Positions 1 to 9,571 of a DNA stretch of 64,000 nt are shown here, in pieces. Each line of letters starts with the position of its first letter. Position 1 is the first letter of the stretch. The translations under genes were made by a program, and so were the position numbers. The DNA is taken from positions 307,337,009 to 307,401,008 of the forward strand of contig CM077671.1 in the NCBI GenBank assembly GCA_039707655.1, in the 5' to 3' direction. Under the pieces are notes generated by a model, which was given only the letters and a program-made list of their open reading frames with translations, made no database searches and had not been told where the DNA came from. Source of the DNA: Elymus sibiricus. Lineage: Eukaryota; Streptophyta; Magnoliopsida; Poales; Poaceae.

Positions 1-1274
1 TAGCCCAATCGTTTTGTGGCAAAGGACAGGCCATAACAATCTCTAGTAATAGGCAAAGTGTTCTTGAGGGTACACAGGAATCTCGTCTAGTCACTTTTAT
101 CATGTTGGCTTGATTCGTGTTCGCTACTTTGATAATTTGATATGTGGGTGGACCGGTGCCTGGGTGCTGTTCTTACTTGAACAACCTCCCACTTATGATT
201 AACCCCCTCGCAAGCATCCGCAACTACGAGAAAAGTTTTAAGATAAAATCTAACCATAGCATTAAACGTTTGGATCCAAATCAGCCCCTTACGAAGTAGC
301 GCATAAACTAGGGTTTAAGCTTCTGTCACTCTAGCAACCCATCATCTAATAACTACTCCACAATGCATTCCCTTAGGCCCATGAATTGTGAAGTGTCATG
401 TAGTCGACGTTCACATGACACCACTAAGCGAATCACAACATACATACCATCAAAATATCGAACACATATCAAATTCACATGATTACTTGCAACATGACTT
501 CTCCCGTGACCTCAAGAACAAAGGTAACTACTCACAAATAATAATCATGCTCAAGATCAGAGGGGTATTGAATAGCATAATGGATCTGAACATATAATCT
601 TCCACCAAATAAATCATATAGTAATCAACTACGCAAGGTAGTCAACACTACTAGTCACCCACAGGTACCAATCTGAGGTTTCGGTACAAAGATTGAACAC
701 AAGAGATGAACTAGGGTTTGAGAGGAGATGGTGTTGTTGAAGATGTTGATGAAGATTGGCCTCCCAAAGATGAGAGGGGTGTTGGTGATGACGATGGCTT
801 CGATTTCCCCCTCCGGGAGGGAAGTTCCCCCGGCGGAATCGCTCCGCCGAAGGGCAAAAGTGCTCCTGCCCAAGTTCCGCATTGAGGCGACGGCGCTTCG
901 TCCCGAAAGTCCTCCTCTGATTTTTTTCTAGGTCAAATGTGACTATATACCAGAAGATGGGCACCGGAGGTCTGACGCGCCCTGGTGGGTTGTGCCCACC
1001 AGGTTGGCCCCCTCCGGTAGTTTTCTGCTCCAGTATTTTTTATTTATTCCAAAAATAATCTCCGTAAAATTTTAGCTTCATTGGAGTTGTGCAGAATAGG
1101 TATCTCTGATGTGCTTTTCTTGGGTCCAGAATTCTAGCTGCCAGTATTCTCCCTCTTTGTGTAAACCTTGCATATTATGAGAGAAAAGGCATTAGAATCA
1201 CTCCCCAAAGCATTATTATTCAACAAAACATAATAAATAACAGTAGGAAATCATGATGCAAAATGGACGTATCA
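1..1274 (-). mobile_element. Gypsy-type LTR, cut by window start
   Basis: The + strand ends here with GCAAAATGGACGTATCA, so the minus strand starts TGATACGTCCATTTTGC, the start of a common Triticeae Gypsy LTR. The body carries LTR-like blocks: a polyadenine-rich U3, a GC-rich stretch around 960-1015 with the repeated 'gcgccc...gtgggc' design, and short overlapping reading frames with no domain. Its other end lies outside the window, so solo LTR versus full element cannot be decided. It abuts the middle of an Angela-like LTR, suggesting insertion into it. Confidence 0.7.
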
Positions 1275-1806
1275 CCCCCTTGCCTTGGGGGCCAAGGCAG
1301 CCCCCTTGGCCGCCGCCCCAAACCCTAGGGCGCCAGCCCCTCCTCCCTTCCCCTATATATATGAGAGGAGAGGCAAGGCAGCCGCACCACAAGCCACGAC
1401 GCAGCCCTCCCTCTCTCGCTAGATTGATTTCTCCTATGTTCGTGTCGCGGTAGCGCTTGGCGAAGCCCTGCCAGGACAGCTTCACCGCCACCGCCACCAC
1501 ATCGTCGTGCTACCGAAGAACTCATCTACTACTCCGCCCTCTCTCGCTGGATCGAGGAGGCGGAGACGTCATCGAGCTGCACGTGTGCTGAACGCGGAGG
1601 TGTCGTCCGTTCGGCGCTAGATCGGGACGGATCACGATTGGATCGTGAAGACGTACGACTACATCGACCGCGTTTCTAAACGCTTCCACTTAGCGATCTA
1701 CAAGGGTATGTAGATGCACTCCCCCTCTCGTAGCAATACATCTCCATGGATAGATCTTGCGTGTGTGTAGGAATTTTTTTTGTTTCCCATGCAACATTCC
1801 CCAACA
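1275..1806 (+). mobile_element. 3' part of Angela/BARE-1/WIS-like Copia LTR
   Basis: The segment ends with CATGCAACATTCCCCAACA, the typical 3' terminus of the abundant Angela/BARE-1/WIS LTR, after a short TATATATA box region near 1355 and the usual GC-rich leader. The 5' part of the LTR is missing, replaced by the Gypsy LTR on the left. No internal Copia coding sequence follows, so this is the distal end of a solo or 3' LTR. It sits within the coding strand of the Mutator gene fragment to the right. Confidence 0.75.
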
Positions 1807-2122
1807 ATCATGCACCTGAATTTCACCACCGGAGGATCCTCATCATCAGAATCAACAGGAACAGTAGTTATGTATGATCTCAGGCTCTGATCATGATCAA
1901 GATAAATCTGTTGGAACTGGTTCCCATTTAGAGCACAATCCTTCATGTTTTCAGTCATAGTATTGTCCCCCAGCTTAATCTCTCTTAATCCATTCTTGTA
2001 CATTGTCAACCCATGAACACACTAGTAAGCCCTGATCCTGCCCTCAAACTCATACCCTATTTCCTCCACTAAACTGGCAACAACAATAGGTGTCCAATTA
2101 TCTATGTCACAGTAGTCATACC

Positions 2123-3533
2123 TAATAACCCACAAGTATAGGGGATCGCGACAGTCTTCACGGGTAGTATTTCACCCTAATTTATTGATTCGACACAAGG
2201 GGAGCCAAAGAATATTTATAGGCCTTGACAATTGAGTTGTCAATTCAACCGCACCTGGGATATCTCTCTGCAACAAAGATTTAGTAGCACGACAAATGAT
2301 AGTAGTAGCGATAATTGTGATAGCAGCAATTTTGGTAATAGTAGTAACAACAGCAATTGAGTAACAAGTGTGACAGTAACAGCAGAAGTAGTAACTTAGC
2401 AAGATTCAGTATATGTAAAGCGTAGGCCATGGTGCAGTGATGGGAATATATGGATGGCATCAATAATGTAACAGTTACACGCTAGGGCGACACAGAACTA
2501 GCTCCAATTCATCAATGTAATGTAGGGATGTATTCCGTATATAGTCATACGTGCTTGCGATAAGTACTTGCATGACATCTTTTGTCCTACCTTCCTGTGG
2601 CAGCGGGGTCCTATTGGAAACTAAGGGATATTCAGGCCTCCTTTTAATAGAGAACCGGAACAAAGCATTAACACATGCTGAATACATGAACTCATCAAAC
2701 TACGGCAATCACCGGAAAGAATCCCAATTATTGTCACCTTGGGGTATGCGGATCAAGACATGTAATAGGTGCATACAACTTGTAATATAGGATCCAAATC
2801 ACTCTTATATTCATGAAAACATAATAGGTTCAGATCTGAAATCATGGCACTCGGACCCTAGTAACAAGCATTAAGCATAGCAAAGTCATAGCAACATCAA
2901 TCTCAGAACATAGTGGATACTAGGGATCAAGCCCTATCAAACTTAACTCGATTACATGATCAATTCCATCCAAACCCCTCACCGGCCAGCAAGCCTACAA
3001 AGGAATTAGTCACTCCCGCTGGTGAGCATCATGGAATAGTTGATGGAGAAGGGTTGGTGATGACGACGGTGACGAATCCCCCTCTCCGGAGCCCCAAACG
3101 GACTCCAGATCAGCCCTCCCGAGGAAGAACAGGAGGTGGCGGCGGCTCCGTCTCGTAAAACGCAATGAAATCTTCTCTCTGATTTTTTCTCCGAAGATGT
3201 GAATTTATAGGACTGGAATTAGGGTCGGGGGAGCCATGTGGGCCCCACAAGCCATCAGGGCGCACCCAGGGGGTGGCGCGCCCTGTTGGCTTGTGGCCCA
3301 CAGGCAGCCCCCCTTCGGTGGATCTTCGCTCCATAATTCATTATTTATTTCAAAAATAATTCACAAAAAGTTTCGTCCGATTCCAGGAATTTTTATTTCT
3401 GCACAAAAATAACATCAAGGTAGTTCTGCTGAAAACAGCGTTAGTCCGGGTTAGTTCCATTCAAATCATGCAAATTAGAGTCCAAAACCAGAGCAAAAGT
3501 GTTTGGAAAAGTAGATACGTTGGAGACGTATCA
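2123..3533 (-). mobile_element. Solo Gypsy LTR (same family as element A)
   Basis: This 1.41 kb LTR reads TAATAACCCACAAGTATAGG at its left edge and TGGAGACGTATCA at its right edge, like the LTRs of element A at 28881-30282 and 47580-48980 but clearly more diverged. No internal sequence accompanies it. Flanking 5-mers are ATACC (2118-2122) and ATACG (3534-3538), a target duplication with one mismatch. It therefore looks like an old solo LTR formed by LTR-LTR recombination. It splits an exon of the Mutator gene. Confidence 0.85.
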
Positions 3534-3670
3534 ATACGAAATAGAGTGGCCTTTGTGGTAACCCCTGTGCTTGCCTGAGCAAAGGAAATAGCCACCATGT
3601 ATGACCTCAACAGAGAAGTGATTGCTTTTGGATTCTGCAAAACAATCACAACAATGTTCAGAAAAAAAAT

Positions 3671-3866
3671 CAGACATTTCTGACAAATTACCTGAATCCG
3701 CACCTAACCAATTCAGACAGTAACAAAATTCAGATAGTAATAACAGACAGTAGAAAATTCAGACATTTCCGACAAATTAACTGAATCTGCACCTAACCAA
3801 TTCCGAGAGTTACAAAATTCAGACATTTACAGTAACAAATTAATTGAATCTGCACCTAACTGAACC
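3671..3866. repeat. Three degenerate direct repeats in Mutator-gene intron
   Basis: A unit of about 50 bp containing CAGACATTT, ACAAATTA and TGAATCTGCACCTAAC occurs from 3671, 3760 and 3820. Copies differ at several positions. It lies between the two inferred exons of the Mutator gene, next to a 17-base C tract at 4128-4144. Confidence 0.6.
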
Positions 3867-4461
3867 AGCATCAGGTTGAGACATTTTCTTGCTAAATTCA
3901 ATCATTTGCAAAATAAAAGCAGAATTCATGGCCTCCACTGGACAAATGTATGACCTGTCAAGTCCAAAAGCAATGTTTTTTGGGTATCTAACAAACAAAT
4001 GGTCATCTAAGATGAACATGACACATTTGATCAACACAAGGCTGTATTAAAGCAGACATTTTTGGCCAATTTAACAAGGCCTGGCCTTTATCCAGCACTA
4101 CACCTCTGCTGTTTCACCCCCTACCCCCCTCCCCCCCCCCCCCCACGAAACCCTAATTTTGATCTGCCGTTGTCGCTACTAAAACCCTACTTGTCACAAT
4201 CAAGCAGCTAAAACCCTACAAGCAGACGACTCGATCCGTGAAGACACAGCCAAAAACCCTAGCATGTTAGCGCAATTGAACCCAACACAGAGTCATTCCT
4301 GAAGCTAGCGTCGGAGGATCTAGCGCACAAGGACGAGGCGACGTACCGTAAAGGGGCAGGTTGACATCGGGCAGGCGCCGTGTCGAAGCGAGAGGGGCGT
4401 CGCGCAGGCCTCTCCCAAACGAAGGGGACGACGGCGGCTCGGCATCCGACGACGAGCTCAT

Positions 4462-5016
4462 GTCGCCGTTGCCGCACCCACGCACGCCGGCGAGCTCGAG
4501 GGCACCGCCTCGGCAGCGACGACGAGCAGGGGAGCGAGCGAGCGAGGAACAGGGGAGGGGGCGAGTGCGGTCCAACCAGGTGGGGGTTCCGACGGGGCGC
4601 GGTCCGACCAGGTGGGGTGGGAGTTGTTTTAATTCAACTGATTTTGCAAAAAAGAAAAACTGGTTTACAAGCGTATTGCAGGGGTCTGATGGCCTGGAGC
4701 TGACTTGGCACTCAACGCATATGTGGACAAGCCAGTCAACCGCCAAATCGGCGAATACGTATAGCAAAGTGTAGAATGGACGGTATGTGAACCCCGGGAC
4801 AAGTTTTGTGACCGTATTTCAGATATTTCTAACTACATGGACTAAAGTAATCACCAAGACAAGTTTAAGGACCTACGATGCATTTTTCTCTTTCCCTTGG
4901 TACCACTACTAGGTACTCCTTCGTATACCACGTTGCTGCAGCGTGCCTAGAAGAATATTACCGCCGTTTCAAAATACTCTGCGACACCAAATTTGGTTTG
5001 GGGATTTAGGTAGATA
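4462..5016. other. Flank upstream of Mutator gene, no gene seen
   Basis: GC-rich to about 4620, then ordinary AT-rich sequence. It probably holds the 5' leader of the Mutator gene on the minus strand. No terminal inverted repeat of that element could be identified. Confidence 0.4.
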
Positions 5017-5877
5017 CTAGCAAACATGCCCGTGCGTTGCAACGGGAGAAAAAAAATCATAATTTCGAATGGCAATGATCACATTTTACTACATCATCGA
5101 TATACACTATCACTCTCATTTTTGTGAAAACATGAACAATTTTTAAAAATCATGAACATTTTTTTAAACTCGTGAGCATATTTGAAATTGTGAACATTTT
5201 TTAAATTCACGAACATTTGGTAAAATCAAGAACGTTTTCTGAATTCATGAACATATTATACTATTTGCAAACATTTTGTTTAATCGGTGAACATTTCTAG
5301 AATCGACTAACATTTTTCTGGGATTTGATGAAACAATTTTCTAAATTAATGAACATTTTTTGAACTGCATGATCTTTTTTGAATCAGCGTATATTTTGTG
5401 AACCTATAAACTATATATTTGAATTTATGAACAGTTTTATTTTATGCTATTTTTTAATACATGAATATTTTTTGAATTGGCGAAATTTTGTGAAATTTTA
5501 AAACAATTTTTAATACATGAACTTTTTTAGAAAAACTCATGAATGTATGTTTATTTCCCGGACATTTATTAGAAAATTTGCTAATATTTTTTAAAAATCA
5601 CAAACAATTTCTGAAGCCACAAATATTTATGAATTAATAAATATTATTTTAAAATTCCCAGTATTTAATTTTGGAAACTTTTTTAAATTCACAAATTATT
5701 TAAAGTAGAAAAAACAACGACGGAAAAGAAAAACAAAAAATAAAAAATTGATAACCCATATATGGGCCGGCCCAGGTGAGCTGTGTCTTTTTCTAGCGCG
5801 CTGGGCATAGTATAGGAGATTCTTAAATGGGCCGGCCCAGTTCGGATTTTTCTGTGTGGAACGTTTTTTATAACTTA

Positions 5878-7093
5878 CTAGCAAATATGCCCGTGCGTTG
5901 CAACGGGAGAAAATAATCAGATTATGCAGATGTGGTAGAGATAAAAAAGTCTGAATCAAATTCCAAGATGAGATAAGGATTTTCAAATTTTCATTTCACA
6001 AACTATGTTTGAATGATGTCATGATGAGAAGAGACTTTTAAAAAGTCATTTCAAAAACTGAAAATGTGATTGTCTCATCATGACTTAATTTTCTAAGGCG
6101 CCACAACGAAATATTTTTTTGCTGAGCAAACTACATTGATGGACCCATGCCTGAGCTAAACTTATGCATGATGTGTCTCGCCTTAACCTAGCGTAGCAGT
6201 GTTTTTCATAACCAATAGAACTGTGAAACCATAATAGCTGTGTACGGAGACAACATAGACATTTAGTCTTTTTCATATAGCTTACAAAAACTAACCCATA
6301 GGAAGCTGAGCTTTGTAAAAAAAAATTGGGGCTCAGCGCTGTACAGAACACGAAAACTAAATAAAATCATAAAACGGCCTGTACATAAAACCTCTACCTA
6401 AGCGATGGTTCGTTCTGTTTGTTACTTATGAATCGGTTTTAATTTTTGTGAACATTTTCTAAAATTTTATGGACATTATTTTCAAATTCCTGAATTTGTT
6501 TTGACTACACGATCATATAATAAAAACCAGGAACATTTTTTCATTTGATGATTTTTTTGAAATCCTCATTTTTTTAAATGTGCGAACAATTTTTGAAATC
6601 ACGAATATTTTTATGATTTCCGAATGTTTTTTAATTCACAAACATTTTATGATTTATCGATATATTTTTTCAGTACTCGTAGCATTTTGATATTTGGATG
6701 TTTTTTTGAAATCCCGGATTAATTTAAAGAAGGAAAAACAGAAACAAATATAAGAAAGGAAAAAGAAAAAAAGGGGGAGTCAGTACCGACATATGGGCTG
6801 GCCCATTACTGCGCCAGGGCCTGTTGAGAAAAGTGGAGAAAAAAAGGCACAACCAGGGATCGAACCCCGGTCTCCTGTGCGGGGCGCTGCTGGCTGAGCC
6901 ATTGCGCTAGCTCTGTGCTAGTGATAGTTGTGTGTATGACGCTCTATAAGAACCAGACCGGGCGGCGTTTAAAAAAAAAAAGAATCGTTTTTCTTTACTT
7001 ACGGGTGGCATAGTGGGTAAGTTAAGCCAACTTCGGGGGTAATTCTAGTGACGGACGACCAGAAACCCAATTTGCTTTATTATTAGGTAAAGA
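5878..7093 (-). mobile_element. Complete non-autonomous Helitron inside left arm
   Basis: On the minus strand the element begins TCTTTACCTAATAATAAAGC at 7093 and ends with the hairpin CCCGTTGCAACGCACGGGC and CTAG at 5881-5878. Flanks are A and T, with no target duplication. Removing it gives ACTTATAGGTGG, and the matching position in the opposite arm (reverse complement near 7300) reads exactly ACTTATAGGTGG. The right arm is thus a natural empty site and proves an A^T insertion. The interior is AT-rich with a tRNA-like stretch at 6846-6915 and no coding region. Confidence 0.8.
6846..6915 (-). other. tRNA-like stretch inside Helitron
   Basis: On the minus strand there is an A-box-like TGGCTCAGCCAGC and, about 30 bases on, a B-box-like GGGTTCGATCCC. 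The arms do not obviously fold into a full cloverleaf and no anticodon stem could be fixed, so this is a tRNA-derived or tRNA-like remnant rather than a tRNA gene. Confidence 0.4.
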
Positions 7094-7167
7094 TAGGTGG
7101 CATTGGCGGGTAATATTTTGCAACTTCGGAGGCAATTTTAATGACGTACGGGCAGAAGCACTCCGTA

Positions 7168-7169
7168 CT

Positions 7170-7216
<47 letters not shown>
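7168..7216. repeat. TA microsatellite at palindrome centre
   Basis: Almost pure (TA)n of about 48 bases lies exactly where the two Helitron arms meet. Confidence 0.95.
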
Positions 7217-7220
<4 letters not shown>

Positions 7221-8185
7221 TAAAGTACGGAGTGCTTCTGCCCGTACGTCATTGAAATTGCCACTAAAGTTGCAAAATATTACCCACCAATGCCACCTAT
7301 AAGTAATAAAAAACGTTTCGCACAGAAAAATCTCGGACTGGGCCGGCCCATGCAAGAACCTCCTATACAGCGCTCTGTGCGCTAGGAGAAGACACAACGC
7401 ACCTGTTTGGGCTGGCCCATGAGCGACCTTTTTTTTAATTTCGTTTTTCATTCCTGTTATTGTTCCTTTCCTATTTTAAATAATTTGGGAATTTAATAAA
7501 ATTTCGAAAATTAAAAAAATGATAATGTTGATATAAAATGTTTAATAATTCATAAATGTTTGTGGATTCAATTTTTTTGGGGGCGTTTTAAAAACATGGT
7601 CGCATATTTAAGAAATATTCACAATTTTTTAAACAAATGTTCGGGAAACGTTCATGATTTTTTAGAAATTTCAAGTATTAAAAAATGTTAATGAAATAGA
7701 ATTAAATTTTGTCTATCCAAAAAAAATTCATGAAGTGAAAATTTTCATAAAATTTCAGAAACTGTTCGTAAGTTACAAAATATTTTATTGATTCATAAAT
7801 GTTAATTGATACAAAAAAAGATAGGCATTTAAAAAAATCAATAATTCCGAAAATTGTTCCAACAATTTCGAAAAAATGTTCGTAGATTCAAGAAAATCTT
7901 TTAAAAAATATTCACATTTTTTTGAAAATATTTGTAAATAATCTTAAATGTTCATAAATTCAAAAAAAGTTCCTGATTTTAGAAATTGTTCTTAAATTTG
8001 AAAGATGTTCACGATTTCAATTATGTTCACGAGTTTGAAAAAACATTCATGATTTTCAAAAAAAAATCACGATTTCACAAAAAATGAGAGTGGCAATGTA
8101 TCTCGGTGATGCAGCAAAATGTGGGCATGATGATTGGAGATTATTATTTTTTTCTCCCGTTGCAACGCACGGGCCGTTTTGCTAG
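7217..8185 (+). mobile_element. Right Helitron arm of the pair
   Basis: The + strand ends CCCGTTGCAACGCACGGGCC, eight bases, CTAG at 8182-8185 and host T. The arm is the inverted partner of 5017-5877 plus 7094-7167. It lacks the extra Helitron of the left arm, so it is the uninterrupted copy. AT-rich with scattered 'gaaca-ttttt' words and no reading frame of interest. Its 5' end, expected to start TCTATACC or similar, has dissolved into the TA tract. Confidence 0.6.
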
Positions 8186-9571
8186 TAGTAGGTATAGATA
8201 TAGATTTTTCTTTTCTCGCTTTCTCGTCTGTGTCTCGATCCGTTCTTGGCTTTGATTTGTCCACGTCTCGGTCGCTTTTATTCCCTTTACGAATTTATGG
8301 CCGGCCGGGCCGTTGGTGGCCGATCGAACATCGAATGCGGAGCTGTTGCAACTTGCATCAGCCTGCAAAACGAACGTGCGTCCTGTCTCTTGGAGTAATC
8401 TTTGACGGGCAAAGGACCAGGGTCCAGTGTGTCGTACAGATCATTTCCTAAGCGAGAGGTTGGCTGAGGAATAGCACCACAAAGCCATGATCAAAACAAA
8501 AATAGAGAGAAATCAGTCTCTTGGGGCAATGAGTGCAGGCTTTGGGGAAATCACTCAAAGTGACACATACTTAATTTTCTCGCAAAAAAAGTGACACATG
8601 CTTACTTTATAGTGACGTTGACTCATTTTTGCTCGAAATCCGCTCGTATTAGGCCTGTAAAAAGTTTAAAAAGAGAGAGGAAGATTTCATATCCTCTAGG
8701 TTATGCAGGCATGTTCAATGGAACAATGTGTTCAATGCTTGTGATCGACGTCCAGCTCTTGATAAATTTCTCCGAGATGATGCACAATTCTGACTTTTTA
8801 AAATATTTATTTTGGAATGGGGAGGGTATCTCTGACAATTATATGACATTTGCAGATCATTTTTCTTTGATAAATGTAAAAAAAATGGTGTGCTAGCGAA
8901 CGGCAAATTTGCCATGTAAAAACATAAATTTTGTCATGTTGTCGTGTAAAATTTACCATGTTTTAAAGTGATAATTGTCATGTAGTGTAATATTTTTTTT
9001 AAAAGAATTGTCATGCGTTCGATCAGGCATCAGATTTTTAACGTTAAAAATCTGACGTCATATTGGGGTTCTTTTTTAAGGGAGTTTTTTTAGGGATAAA
9101 ACAAAGTTTATTGATCAAAAGTCACATGAAGAGGGATACAAATTGGGTCGTGTGGATGGCCAAGCCAAAGATGACGCCCATGATCCAAGGAATGAGCGAA
9201 CTTTGCTAAACTATGGGCATTGGCAGTGGCCTCACGCCCCTCAAAAGAAAAATTACAGTTAAACAGCCTAGACCGAATTCTAATCTCGTCATCACCACTC
9301 CATATTTCAAGGGATTTTTTAGGGGTGTTTTAAGGGTGTTCTTTTTAGGGAATTTATTAAGAGAGTTTTCTGGTCTACAACTTTTGAAGAGCGTGCGGCC
9401 CGCAGAGGTACTTATGACATCGAAAAGGCCCATGATGTTGCCGCTAGGCAAAAGAAGCCCATATGGCCCGCCGTAGTACGGTCCGGTGCCGCTTCTCCAA
9501 GCAAAGTGAGAGGAAAGCGGTCCAATCGAAAGGCATCAACGGGGTCCACGACGCAGGCTTGTGGTGCTCCC
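8186..9571. other. Intergenic region upstream of rhomboid gene
   Basis: No protein gene is recognised. A perfect 24-base palindrome centred on AACGTT lies at 9031-9054. The stretch 8880-9030 has repeated 'ttgccatg/ttaccatg' words like a decayed MITE. 9100-9250 resembles the A/T-rich tail of a retroelement but was not identified. The last 150 bases are the likely promoter and 5' leader of the rhomboid gene; no clear TATA box. Confidence 0.4.
9031..9054. repeat. Perfect 24-bp palindrome
   Basis: Two 12-base arms, CAGATTTTTAAC and its exact reverse complement, abut without spacer. Confidence 0.95.

Larger units (their letters stand above)
1807..4461 (-). pseudogene. Mutator-like transposon gene with PB1-like domain, broken
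   Basis: Two exons can be joined by eye on the minus strand. Exon 1 is 4461-4347 (38 codons plus one base, start MSSSSDAEPPSSPSFGRG, donor GTACGT). Exon 2 starts at 3634 after TTTTGCAG and keeps frame into NHFSVEVIHGGYFLCSGKHR. Reading continues across the solo LTR at 2123-3533 into DYCDIDNWTPIVVASLVEEIGY and further to about 1807, where the Angela-type LTR begins. The FSVEVxHGGYF pattern followed by a D-x-C/H-D-D-x-W block is that of PB1-like N-terminal domains found in plant Mutator transposase genes. The catalytic part is absent. One in-frame stop lies near 2025 and two LTRs interrupt it, so it is dead. Family assignment is from memory of the motif; the exon structure is seen. Confidence 0.6.
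5017..7167 (-). mobile_element. Left Helitron arm of a head-to-head pair
   Basis: On the minus strand the 3' end reads CCCGTTGCAACGCACGGGC, a hairpin-capable block, then about 8 bases and CTAG at 5020-5017, followed by host T. This hairpin plus CTRR ending is the known Helitron 3' signature. The arm matches the reverse complement of 7216-8185 through most of its length, including the paired GGGCCGGCCC boxes near 5765 and 5830. It is interrupted by another Helitron at 5878-7093. No Rep/helicase coding sequence, so non-autonomous. The 5' end merges with a TA microsatellite. Confidence 0.6.

Noticed and set aside
629..964. Overlapping frames in 629-964 on both strands
   Set aside because: They lie in a Gypsy LTR and show no domain; composition explains them.
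3110..3334. Proline-rich minus-strand frame, with similar ones at 29754-30083 and 48453-48813
   Set aside because: All sit at the same position of the element A-type LTR, so they are LTR sequence, not genes.
6846..6915. Functional tRNA gene
   Set aside because: Box-like motifs are present, but no full cloverleaf or anticodon arm could be drawn.
9213..9476. Two opposite frames before the rhomboid gene
   Set aside because: They overlap each other, have no domain, and lie in the likely promoter.
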